Assembly (NCBI GenBank): GCA_001593855.1
Contig: LUCC01000009.1
Span: 1-18,245 of the forward strand
DNA: 18,245 bases
Source: Candidatus Hecatellales archaeon B24
GTDB lineage: Archaea > Thermoproteota > Bathyarchaeia > Hecatellales > Hecatellaceae
Direction: 5' to 3'
Position numbers and translations under genes: made by a program. The notes under the pieces were generated by a model that was not told where the DNA came from, made no database searches, and was given only the letters and a program-made list of their open reading frames with translations. Shown here piece by piece: positions 8,131-14,650 of the stretch (position 1 is its first letter; each line of letters opens with the position of its first letter).

Positions 8131-8278
8131 CTGGCTTCCTTCTCCTATATACGAAGGGTCGTATTAATAGTCTTCCGGTATAGAGTTTCACAAACACTAA
8201 CGTGAGAAAAAAACTTGAAGTTCTAACCTAATTAATCTTTTATAAGATTTCCGGAAAGAACTTGGAAGTGAGAAGGGC
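8131..8278. promoter_or_regulatory. Divergent promoter region between the DtxR-feo operon and AOR
   Basis: Towards AOR, CTTTTATAAG at 8237-8246 is a good TATA box with a start expected near 8267-8272, ahead of the TTG at 8279. Towards the regulator, the minus strand has CTATTAATAC near 8170-8161, giving a start at about 8138. The sequence CTAACCTAA at 8223-8231, just before the AOR TATA box, equals one half of the classical bacterial DtxR box, but the other half is absent, so an operator is only a guess. Confidence 0.45.
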
Positions 8279-10102
8279 TTGCTTAAAGGCTACACCGGGA
8301 AAAGACTTCACGTGGACCTCTCGAAGGGTAAAGTTTCAGCTCTGAAACTCGAGGAAGGCTTCTGCAGAACCTACCTCGGCGGGAAAGGCTTTGCAGCGAA
8401 AATACTCTACGAGGAGACCAGGCAGGGAATAAATCCCTTAAGTCCCGAGAACCTGCTGGTTCTGGCTGTGGGGCCGCTGGTTGGAACAGCTGTCCCCGGA
8501 GCCAACCGCCTTGTAGCCTGCTTTAAGTCTCCCCTAACAGGAATCTGGGGTGAATCCTACTGCGGTGGAGAGCTTGGAACCCAGCTTAAATGGGCTGGAA
8601 TAGACGTTCTAACTATCGCTGGGAGAAGCCCTAAACCCGTGTATCTAATGGTAGACGACGGAGCGGTTGAACTTAAAGATGCATCGCACATCTGGGGTAA
8701 GGACTCCTATGAAGCTGAGAGAATTCTCATCGAGGAAGCTGGCAGAGAGTTCCAGTTTGCAACCATAGGTCCTGCCGGAGAAAACCTTGTCAAGTTTGCC
8801 TGTGTAACCCATGCCCGAGGCAGACAGCTTGGAAGATGCGGTGTTGGCGCCGTTTTCGGCTCGAAAAACCTTAAAGCCCTAGCCGTTCGAGGCAGCAGGC
8901 TTCCAGAGGTTGCCGACGTTGAAGCTCTAGCAGGCTTCCGCTGGAGAATGTTCGAAGCAGCTCGGGAAAAGCTTCAAAGCCTTTCCACCTACGGAACCCC
9001 TGCCATAGCTGTTCTAATCAACAAGGCGGGGGTGCTTCCAACCAGAAACTGGGATGAAGGCTTCTACGAGAAGTTTGAGGAAATCTCACCAGAAGTCTTC
9101 AAAGGCAGGTTTTACGCGCGTAGAAGAGCCTGCTACGGCTGCCCGGTGGCGTGCCGCCACATAAGCGAGGTGGCTGAAGGAGTTTACGCTGGTGTACGGG
9201 TTGAAGGACCTGAATATGAAACCCTCTTCGCGTGGGGGCCTCTCTGCGACATAGAAAGTCCAAGTGCTCTTGTTAAGATTAACGAGGTCTGCGACAGGCT
9301 TGGATTGGATACAATAACAGCGGGTAACGTTCTAGCCTTTGCCATGGAATGCTACGAGCGTAAAATAGTTGACTCCAAGAAAACCGGCGGAGTAAAGCTT
9401 AGGTTTGGAGACGTGGAGGAAGCCCTTCGAATGCTCCATGAAATAGCTTACAGGAAGGGCTTTGGGAGGCTTCTTGCGGAAGGTGTTAGAAAGGCTTCAA
9501 AGAAGCTGGGGAAAGCCGCGGAAAAGCTGGCTGTCCATGTTAAAGGGCTTGAGCCTCCAGGATACGAGCCAAGAGGCTTGAAAGGTATGGCCTTAGCCTA
9601 CGCTGTAAGCTGCCGTGGAGCCTGCCACATGAGAAGCTTAGCCTACCGGCCTAACCTTACAGGCAAACATCCCTTTAACCCTGAGAAAACTGTGGACAGG
9701 TTCTCCTATGAAGGTCAGCCCGCCATGGTAGTGGAGCTTGAGGACTTCTACGCTGCGGTAGACTCCATGATATACTGCCACTTCTTCTGTTTCCCCGTTA
9801 TAGGGTTGGTTCTCTGGAGGGAGCTAGCGGAAATATACAGTATTGTAACCGGTGTTAAAGCAGAGGTTTCAGCTTTAAGGAAGGCAGGGGCCAGAATAAA
9901 CAGCCTCGTCAGGCTTTACAACGTCAGAGAGAAGGCTCCCTCCGACCTGGCCTACCCTGAGAAGTGGCTTAAAAAGCTTAGGGGAGGTGTTTCAGCGGGG
10001 CAGGTTGTCAGCGAGAGAAAGCTTAAACGCATGCTAGCTGAATACTACAGGCTTAGAGGCTGGACGGGAACGGGCAGGCCGAAAAAGAAGCAAGCCCTCT
10101 AG
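8279..10102 (+). CDS. aor: Tungsten-type aldehyde:ferredoxin oxidoreductase
   Basis: A 607-residue member of the AOR family, which oxidises aldehydes to carboxylic acids with ferredoxin as acceptor and uses a tungsten (rarely molybdenum) bis-pterin and one [4Fe-4S] cluster. The N-terminal AOR domain has YLGGKGFAAKILYEE and GPLVGTAVPGANRL. The cluster ligands are C285-x2-C288-x3-C292 and C500, the last in D495-SMIYC as in Pyrococcus AOR. The pterin-binding motif DRLGLDT is at 339-345, and GIDVLTIAGRS and GPAGEN are also typical. Sequence alone does not tell which subfamily (AOR, FOR, GAPOR, WOR) or which aldehyde. Start is TTG at 8279 with a GAAGTGAG sequence upstream. The gene stands alone, facing the iron operon. 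No MoaD-like or ferredoxin partner is adjacent. Confidence 0.93.
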   Translation: MLKGYTGKRLHVDLSKGKVSALKLEEGFCRTYLGGKGFAAKILYEETRQGINPLSPENLLVLAVGPLVGTAVPGANRLVACFKSPLTGIWGESYCGGELGTQLKWAGIDVLTIAGRSPKPVYLMVDDGAVELKDASHIWGKDSYEAERILIEEAGREFQFATIGPAGENLVKFACVTHARGRQLGRCGVGAVFGSKNLKALAVRGSRLPEVADVEALAGFRWRMFEAAREKLQSLSTYGTPAIAVLINKAGVLPTRNWDEGFYEKFEEISPEVFKGRFYARRRACYGCPVACRHISEVAEGVYAGVRVEGPEYETLFAWGPLCDIESPSALVKINEVCDRLGLDTITAGNVLAFAMECYERKIVDSKKTGGVKLRFGDVEEALRMLHEIAYRKGFGRLLAEGVRKASKKLGKAAEKLAVHVKGLEPPGYEPRGLKGMALAYAVSCRGACHMRSLAYRPNLTGKHPFNPEKTVDRFSYEGQPAMVVELEDFYAAVDSMIYCHFFCFPVIGLVLWRELAEIYSIVTGVKAEVSALRKAGARINSLVRLYNVREKAPSDLAYPEKWLKKLRGGVSAGQVVSERKLKRMLAEYYRLRGWTGTGRPKKKQAL

Positions 10103-10132
10103 CCCAGCAAATTATAAGAAGAGTTCAGGATA

Positions 10133-10147
10133 AACTTAATTTTTATT
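10133..10147 (+). promoter_or_regulatory. Candidate TATA box for the adenosine-specific kinase gene
   Basis: An AT-rich element AACTTAATTTTTATT in the 83-nt gap after AOR would set the start near 10168, about 18 nt before the TTG at 10186. A weaker alternative is AAATTATAAG at 10109-10118. The T-run may also serve as a terminator for AOR. Confidence 0.4.
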
Positions 10148-10185
10148 TCAGCCTTTATTCCTTCAGCGTTTTGGGAGGTTAAAGG

Positions 10186-10674
10186 TTGAAGCTGGAAACT
10201 GTTAGAATAGATTTCCCGGAAGACTGCAATATTGTTTTGGGTTTATCCCATTTTATCAAGACGGTTGAAGACCTCTACGAGGTGGTAGCAGGCTCCGTTC
10301 CTAACGCTAAATTCGGGCTAGCCTTCTGCGAGGCTTCAGGCGAACGCCTCATCCGCCACGAGGGAAACGATGAGGAGCTTAGAAGTAAAGCCGTGGAGAA
10401 CATGCTTAAAATCGGTGCAGGCCACAGCTTCCTCATAATTCTGAAGGGTGCTTACCCCATAAACATTCTGAACGCCGTAAAGCAGGTTCAAGAGGTATGC
10501 ACGGTTCTCTGCGCCACGTCAAACCCTGTCGAAGTGGTAGTGGCTGAAACCGAGCAGGGACGTGGAATACTGGGCGTAATAGACGGCTTCAAGCCTAAAG
10601 GCGTGGAGAAGCCTGAAAACGCTGCAGAGCGTAAAGAGTTCCTCCGGAGGATAGGATACAAGCTTAAGCCTTAA
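10186..10674 (+). CDS. Adenosine-specific kinase family protein
   Basis: A 162-residue protein matching the adenosine-specific kinase family (PF04008, known structurally from Pyrobaculum) along its full length. Recognisable parts are the N-terminal MKLETVRIDFPEDCNIVLG followed by GLSHFIKTVEDLYEVVA, the central KFGLAFCEASGERLIRHEGND, and GAGHSFLIILKGAYPINILNAVKQVQEVCTVLCATSNPVEVVVAET. It ends with GRGILGVIDG, also typical. The name comes from an observed adenosine-binding or phosphorylating activity; the cellular role is poorly defined. TTG start at 10186, preceded by GGGAGGTT with good spacing. A purine-related NTPase follows 31 nt downstream, so a shared purine salvage or clean-up role is plausible. 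Confidence 0.88.
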   Translation: MKLETVRIDFPEDCNIVLGLSHFIKTVEDLYEVVAGSVPNAKFGLAFCEASGERLIRHEGNDEELRSKAVENMLKIGAGHSFLIILKGAYPINILNAVKQVQEVCTVLCATSNPVEVVVAETEQGRGILGVIDGFKPKGVEKPENAAERKEFLRRIGYKLKP

Positions 10675-10705
10675 TTGGCTTTTTCCTTCTCTGGAGGGTC
10701 TAAGG

Positions 10706-11249
10706 CTGACCGGACCTTTAAGGGTGGCCGTAGGCTCGACGAACCCCATTAAAGTTAAGGCTGTGAGAAGAGTTATGGCGGAAGTTTACGGCAAGGCGGA
10801 AGTTAAAGGTTTCCCCCGGGGTTCCAAGGCAGCCCCTAGGCTGGCAGACGGTTAAAGGCGCTGTGAACAGGGCTTCAGAAGCCTTGAAGGCTTGGGAGGC
10901 TGAGCTTGGCGTAGGCATTGAGGCAGGCTTATTCCCGGTGGAGGAAGCCCTAACAGGCTATGTGGACTTCCAGTGGTGTGCCATAATGGATAGAGAAGGC
11001 CTGGTAACCCTCGGCTGCAGCCCAGGCTTCGAGCTGCCTCCAGAAATCGTTCAGGAAGTCCTAGCTGGAAAAGGCGAGGTGAAGGAGCTTTTCGAGGAAG
11101 CCTTCAAGGTGAAGCGTATAGGGGAAACCATCGGGGCTATAGGCTTTCTGTCTAGGGGGCTTGTAAACCGGGAGGAAATCACGGCTTGCTCCGTGCTTAT
11201 GGCTTTGATTCCAAGAATTAACCGTGAAATCTACCGGTTAAGGCGTTAA
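10706..11249 (+). CDS. Inosine/xanthosine triphosphatase (DUF84/YjjX type), frameshifted
   Basis: The gene is split over two frames. Frame one begins at CTG 10706 (8 nt after GGAGG at 10693-10697) and gives LRVAVGSTNPIKVKAVRRVMAEVYGKAEVKG, the typical N-terminus of DUF84 NTPases; it ends at TAA 10853. The next frame gives VSPGVPRQPLGWQTVKGAVNRASEALK and continues to the stop at 11249, including GIEAGLFP, FQWCAIMDREG and GCSPGFELP. A single +1 shift at about 10808-10817, most simply in the CCCCC run at 10813-10817, restores a protein of about 180 residues, the usual family length. The family hydrolyses ITP and XTP to keep deaminated purines out of nucleic acids. The break could be a real mutation, an assembly error or programmed frameshifting. 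Without frameshifting, only GTG 10863-11249 (128 residues) would be made, lacking the substrate loop. Confidence 0.85.
10808..10820 (+). other. Frameshift site in the DUF84 NTPase
   Basis: The reading frame that encodes the N-terminal half changes by +1 here into the frame encoding the rest. The run TTTCCCCCGGGG contains a CCC-C context, which is prone to +1 slippage in translation and also to homopolymer errors in sequencing. Frame two is closed upstream by TGA at 10764, and frame one is closed by TAA at 10853, so the shift must lie between these. Confidence 0.8.
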
Positions 11250-11253
11250 CGCC

Positions 11254-11523
11254 TTATTCTTCCTCGAATTCTACGGTTACCCTAGCCTCCTTAGCGTTTT
11301 TCAGGTGGCCGTATAGCATGTAGTGACCGTGGGTTAAGGTGAAAACCGTTGTGTGGGGGCCCTTCCCAAAATGGGTTTCAATTCTATGGTAGAGGCTGTG
11401 GGGGAGGTAAACCCTGTAGGTCTCACCTTCAGCCGGGGACAGGTCAAACTCGTAAGACTCCAGATGTCCGGTGCGCATGTCGTAGAGTAGAAGTTTAAGC
11501 TTCTCCCCGGCTGAAAGCTTCAA
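11254..11523 (-). CDS. Small protein of unknown function downstream of purT
   Basis: An 89-residue soluble protein I do not recognise. It looks beta-rich: alternating hydrophobic residues in LKLLLYDM, HLESYEFDL, TYRVYLP and TTVFTLTHGHYMLYGHL, with several His and Tyr residues and an acidic tail EFEEE. There are no Cys residues and no signal or membrane segment. It starts with TTG at 11523, preceded by a strong GGAGGTTT, and follows purT by 27 nt, so it is probably the third gene of the HhH-purT operon. Its 3' end nearly touches the convergent NTPase gene (4 nt between the stops). The clear ribosome site supports a real gene. A function in purine synthesis is suggested only by position. Confidence 0.7.
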   Translation of the reverse strand: MKLSAGEKLKLLLYDMRTGHLESYEFDLSPAEGETYRVYLPHSLYHRIETHFGKGPHTTVFTLTHGHYMLYGHLKNAKEARVTVEFEEE

Positions 11524-11550
11524 CCTTTTAAACCTCCAAGAAAGGGGAGG

Positions 11551-12942
11551 CTAACCGTAGAATATTCGGTCTTCAGTGTAGTGAGCTATTTCCTCAGCTC
11601 TTCTCCTTGCTTCCTCAAGGTTTTCATGGAAGGCTACGGCTAAGCCCATGCGTCTGCCAGGGTAGGCGGCAGGCTTCCCGAAATACCACAGGTCGCCCTG
11701 GTAGCCTTCAGCCTCCATGTAGCGTTTAACCTCCCAGAGCTTCCAACATTTCACAGGAGCCTCCCTATGGTTTTCCCTTTTAGGAGCTAAAACAACGTGG
11801 GCAACCCCGTAGACGCCGCTTCTAGCCAATTCCAAGTCCCTCTTCAGGATGGGAAGCCCCAGCGTTGAGAGAAGCTGAACGGCTCCCTCATCTAGGTTAA
11901 GCATCCACCTAGTTATCATCCCAGTGTCATGAGGCCTGTTCGCCACCTCGTTATTGTAGACTTTGCCTTCAACGTAGAACTGTTCAACGGCGAAGATTCC
12001 TAGGCCACCGATGAACTCAGCTATTTTCCCAGCGCTCTCCTGGCATTTTCTCACAGCCTCCTCCGGTATGGTGGCGGGAAGCCAGCTTTCATGGTAGGTG
12101 GCTCCCGGCCTCCTATGCTCAACCGGCGGAAGCATGGAGGTTACGATTTTGCCGTCGCCGTCGAAGTGTCTTACAACCAGCTGGGTTATCTCGGTGCCCT
12201 GGCTTTTAAGTTCAGGCAGGAAGCGTTCAACCACTACCTCGCTTCCCTTACCTCTGGCATGTTTCACGGCGAAGTCGTAGGCTTCCTCCACGTCGCTCCA
12301 CTGGTGGGCTATGGTGGTTCCATGGCCGCTTGAAGTCATGAGAGGCTTAATTATCACGGGAAGGTTGAAGTCTCTGGCAGCCTTCCTAATTTCCTCTGGG
12401 CTTCCAGCGTAAGCCCATTCAACCCTTGGAAGGTTAAGCCTGTCAAACATGAGCTTGGTCATATGGCGGTCCATACATATCAGGGGTCCGTAAGGGGTTG
12501 AGGCAACCCTATACCCATCCTCAATTCCAAGCTTGCAAACCCTGAAGGTGTCAACCCTTTCAATTTCAAGGTAGATGGCATGAGGCTCATCAGGGTCCGG
12601 AATATACTTTTTAACAGCTTCCTCAAGCATGTCTCCGTTAAGCATGTCGAAAATCTCGTAGGCGTCAGCACTGTCCTGGGCTGGAAACCCCTCATACCTG
12701 TCGAAGACGACAGTTCTAACTCCCCCGTTTGCCCCTCCCAGCAGTCTTCCAGCAGCCGTCAGAGCGAGGTCTCCAAGCTCTCCCCCTCCCACAGATATGA
12801 AGACAGCTGGACTGCGGGGGCTTAAGCACTCGATGGGCGTAAGCTTCCTCTCAAACTCCCTTTTGAAGGCTTCCGCTTCGCTCAGAAGTCTCAGTCTCTC
12901 CTCCGCCGGGTTTTCCGCCAAAGGTTTCCCTCCCACTAACAT
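11551..12942 (-). CDS. purT: Formate-dependent phosphoribosylglycinamide formyltransferase PurT (ATP-grasp)
   Basis: An ATP-grasp enzyme closely resembling PurT, which makes formyl-GAR from GAR, formate and ATP in the third step of purine synthesis. Shared signatures with the E. coli enzyme are GGGELGDLAL near the start, DRYEGFPAQDSADAYEIFDMLNGD, the block MDRHMTKLMFDRL, the ATP-grasp loop IIKPLMTSSGHGTT, VVVERFL, PPVEHRR..YHESWLP, FAVEQFYVEGKVYNNEVANRPHDTGM and the late FGKPAAYPGRRMGLAVA. The 463 residues exceed the bacterial 392, mainly through about 30-45 extra N-terminal residues and insertions. ATG 12942 lacks a clear ribosome site. TTG 12921 has GGAGG 7 nt upstream (12933-12929) and may be the true start. 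It lies 27 nt after the HhH gene. PurT suggests formate is available as a one-carbon donor. Confidence 0.88.
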   Translation of the reverse strand: MLVGGKPLAENPAEERLRLLSEAEAFKREFERKLTPIECLSPRSPAVFISVGGGELGDLALTAAGRLLGGANGGVRTVVFDRYEGFPAQDSADAYEIFDMLNGDMLEEAVKKYIPDPDEPHAIYLEIERVDTFRVCKLGIEDGYRVASTPYGPLICMDRHMTKLMFDRLNLPRVEWAYAGSPEEIRKAARDFNLPVIIKPLMTSSGHGTTIAHQWSDVEEAYDFAVKHARGKGSEVVVERFLPELKSQGTEITQLVVRHFDGDGKIVTSMLPPVEHRRPGATYHESWLPATIPEEAVRKCQESAGKIAEFIGGLGIFAVEQFYVEGKVYNNEVANRPHDTGMITRWMLNLDEGAVQLLSTLGLPILKRDLELARSGVYGVAHVVLAPKRENHREAPVKCWKLWEVKRYMEAEGYQGDLWYFGKPAAYPGRRMGLAVAFHENLEEARRRAEEIAHYTEDRIFYG

Positions 12943-12969
12943 AACCTAACCCTAAACCCTATTAGAACT

Positions 12970-13695
12970 TTAACCAGTTCCCCGGCAGTAGGAAGCCATA
13001 AAGCAGGTTTTACACCGGCCTTTTCGACAATAATCTCTTCCAAGCCTGAGCAGGGCAACCCTGAAGCTTGACAGCTCAACCTTCACCTTGCTTTTCCTCC
13101 AAGCCTCAGCTATCTGGCCTAGGATGCGCTTAAGCTCTCCTCTCGTCTCACCTTTTAAGCTTGTTATCCCAAGCTTCCTGGCTGCGAGAACCTCGTAGCC
13201 GGATGGAAGAGGCTCAGCTTTAGGCAAAGCCTCATAGGCTTCTCTAAGGAAAATCTGGAGGGTGGCAGAACCTATGCCCTTGGCAAGCCCTTTAAGCTTT
13301 CCCTCAAGGTCAAGGCCGTTTAAGGCTTTCCCATGAAGCCTCAGGAGGCTTCCCCCGTAAAGCTTTTCCAGGTTTCCAGCCATCTCAAGCAGTTTGTCAG
13401 CCGTTTTAAAGTCGTAGCGGGTGTAGCCTCCAGCATCCAGTATTTCAACCAGCCTGTCCCAGCCAGCCTCCAAAATCTTCCCCGGGCTGGTAAGCCCTTC
13501 AGCCTGGAAAAGCTTGAAGGTTTTCTCAGCTGTCCCCTCGAAGATGGGCGCCCCGAAAAGGATGGACGCCAGAAACCACTGGAAAACCTGTTTTTCGCTG
13601 CCGCTGGAAGGTTTCAACCCAAGCCTGCTGCTGTACAAGCCTCCCAGCTTCTCAGCCAGAAGCCTTAATCCCTCAGCTTTTAAGCCCTTAACCAT
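12970..13695 (-). CDS. HhH / Fe-S DNA glycosylase-like protein (endonuclease III relative)
   Basis: A 241-residue helical protein of endonuclease III-like layout: a helical domain, an HhH-like segment GLAKGIGSATLQIFL (136-150), and a C-terminal Cys cluster C223-x4-C228-x2-C231-x5-C237, likely a [4Fe-4S] site. Endonuclease III uses C-x6-C-x2-C-x5-C, so the first loop here is two residues shorter. The position of the catalytic Lys of endonuclease III (GVGRKTA) is Ala144 in GIGSAT, and no Asp equivalent to its second catalytic residue is seen in EPLPSGYEVL. It could be a divergent glycosylase with other chemistry or a DNA-binding protein. ATG start at 13695. It is the first gene of the operon with purT, and lies 93 nt after the SRP RNA on the same strand. 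Confidence 0.72.
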   Translation of the reverse strand: MVKGLKAEGLRLLAEKLGGLYSSRLGLKPSSGSEKQVFQWFLASILFGAPIFEGTAEKTFKLFQAEGLTSPGKILEAGWDRLVEILDAGGYTRYDFKTADKLLEMAGNLEKLYGGSLLRLHGKALNGLDLEGKLKGLAKGIGSATLQIFLREAYEALPKAEPLPSGYEVLAARKLGITSLKGETRGELKRILGQIAEAWRKSKVKVELSSFRVALLRLGRDYCRKGRCKTCFMASYCRGTG

Positions 13696-13788
13696 AAAAC
13701 ATCACTAGGCGAAACATTCCACATTACTGGTTAAACCCTCAGAAGCCTTAAGCTTTCAGGCAGAGTGCGCTGGCCTTCCAACGTTGGA
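13696..13788 (-). promoter_or_regulatory. Gap between SRP RNA and the HhH gene, with a hairpin and possible promoter
   Basis: A perfect 12-nt palindrome TCCAACGTTGGA at 13777-13788 adjoins the 3' end of the SRP RNA; with outer pairs it reaches about 18 nt. It may aid 3' end formation, though no T-run follows. On the minus strand GGTTTAACC at about 13737-13729 could be a weak TATA element for the HhH-purT operon, with a start near 13705. Confidence 0.35.
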
Positions 13789-14114
13789 GGGTGGTGAACC
13801 CTGAGGTTTGACGCTCATACCCGGCTTAGGCTTAACGGTTTCCCTCAGGCCCGCACCCCTCCAAGCGCTGAACGTCCGAGCTTAGGTTGCTCCCTCCCGG
13901 GCCTGGCCTGGTTCACCCGGCGTTACGGTCCCCCTACGGGTAGGTCAGCCGCTCCGCCAGCCCTGGAGGACAGGCCTTCCCAGGGACTCCGCCAAGCCTT
14001 CCAGCCGGGCTGGGTGCGTCTCACCCTCAGCTTTCGGCCCGCCGTGTAGGGGTTTTGCGGTCGAGCCCTAAGGCTCTCAGGGGACCCCTAGCCCCCCGCC
14101 TAGGTTCACCACCC
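13789..14114 (-). ncRNA. ffs: Archaeal SRP RNA (7S RNA)
   Basis: The minus strand carries the signal recognition particle RNA, about 326 nt, close to the usual archaeal length of about 310. The clearest mark is the SRP54-binding helix 8: CCAGGCCAGGCCC, a GGGA (GNRA) loop, then GGGAGCAACC (about 13912-13883), nearly identical to the universal motif. The two ends, at 14114-14103 and 13800-13789, pair perfectly over 12 bp as helix 1, a feature of archaeal SRP RNAs. The 5' part, with GGGGTCCCC and the ACCGCAAAACCCC stretch, fits the Alu domain. A second stem with GGCTGGCGGAGCGGCTGACC fits helix 6, the SRP19 site. The RNA scaffolds SRP19 and SRP54 for co-translational targeting of membrane and secreted proteins. 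The exact ends are set by helix 1 and by the upstream TATA box. Confidence 0.93.
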
Positions 14115-14138
14115 AAAATAGAATTGGTTTCCCTTCAA

Positions 14139-14150
14139 GATAAGTTTAAG
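14139..14150 (-). promoter_or_regulatory. TATA box for the SRP RNA gene
   Basis: The minus strand reads CTTAAACTTATC, with an A/C-rich stretch before it that could bind TFB. Its centre is about 30 nt upstream of the inferred RNA 5' end at 14114, the standard archaeal distance. It sits only a few bases beyond the stop codon of the four-TM gene. Confidence 0.6.
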
Positions 14151-14154
14151 GTGT

Positions 14155-14532
14155 TCACGCTTCCGTTTTCCTTTTAAGCCCTGCCATTCCGCCCACGAAT
14201 ATGATTAGGCCGATGATTATTACGACAAGTCCTGCTAGGTAGGGGTAAAGCCATTCCGGCTTGAATATTAGGCTTACCCCTGCCAGCATGACTATGATGC
14301 CTACCGCTGTCAGGCTGAGGGATGGAAGGGTTCGCGGTAAACCCGTGGTTACAGGTGTAGGCTTAACGTTTTTAATTCTGATGAATCCCATGAGCAGGAA
14401 GCCTACCCCCATGCCTATCGCTCCACCTACCTCAGGCCTGTTGAAAAGCAAACCTAAACCTGCACCTATGAACATGCAGGCTACGAAAACGAGGCCTGAG
14501 AAGTGTCTGGCTTCATGGCTGGCTTCTGCCAA
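14155..14532 (-). CDS. Four-TM membrane protein of unknown function
   Basis: A 125-residue protein with four hydrophobic segments at about 12-30, 34-51, 71-90 and 96-116, and short loops. The loop between segments two and three (IRIKNVKPTPVTTGLPRT) and the C-terminal GLKRKTEA are basic, suggesting that both termini are cytoplasmic. The segments form two similar pairs rich in Gly, for example FIGAGLGLLF and GLVVIIIGLIIFVGGM, so an internal duplication is possible. I do not recognise the family. The start is TTG at 14532 with a weak ribosome site. It is divergent from guaA and lies just upstream of the SRP RNA on the same strand. There is no evidence for its role. Confidence 0.65.
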   Translation of the reverse strand: MAEASHEARHFSGLVFVACMFIGAGLGLLFNRPEVGGAIGMGVGFLLMGFIRIKNVKPTPVTTGLPRTLPSLSLTAVGIIVMLAGVSLIFKPEWLYPYLAGLVVIIIGLIIFVGGMAGLKRKTEA

Positions 14533-14650
14533 GGCTTATCCCGCTTAGATTAGCTTTCTCTATGGTTTTAAGTTTTCCCCTGCTAGGATAGGTTTAAGAG
14601 TTTTCAAGGGCTCTCCTTTTCTGAGGCTTGGAAGGGGAGGTTTAAACGGT
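14533..14650. promoter_or_regulatory. Divergent promoter region between the four-TM gene and guaA
   Basis: TTTTAAGTTTT at about 14566-14576 is nearly symmetrical and could act as a TATA box in either direction. A second plus-strand element GGTTTAAGAG at 14591-14600 would give a start near 14622. GGGGAGG at 14634-14640 is the ribosome site for guaA. The minus-strand copy AAAACTTAAAA would place the four-TM transcript start near 14543. Confidence 0.4.

Noticed and set aside
8213..8233. Full DtxR box upstream of AOR
   Set aside because: Only the right half (CTAACCTAA) matches; the left half agrees at about three of nine positions.
12940..12962. Telomere-like GGGTTTAGGGTTAGG on the minus strand before purT
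   Set aside because: Only two imperfect units in a short intergenic gap; no array, and archaeal chromosomes do not have such telomeres.
14041..14110. Possible tRNA or CRISPR-like repeats in the structured GC-rich segment between 13789 and 14114
   Set aside because: The whole segment is explained as SRP RNA. There is no T-arm consensus with an anticodon loop, and no regularly spaced direct repeat.
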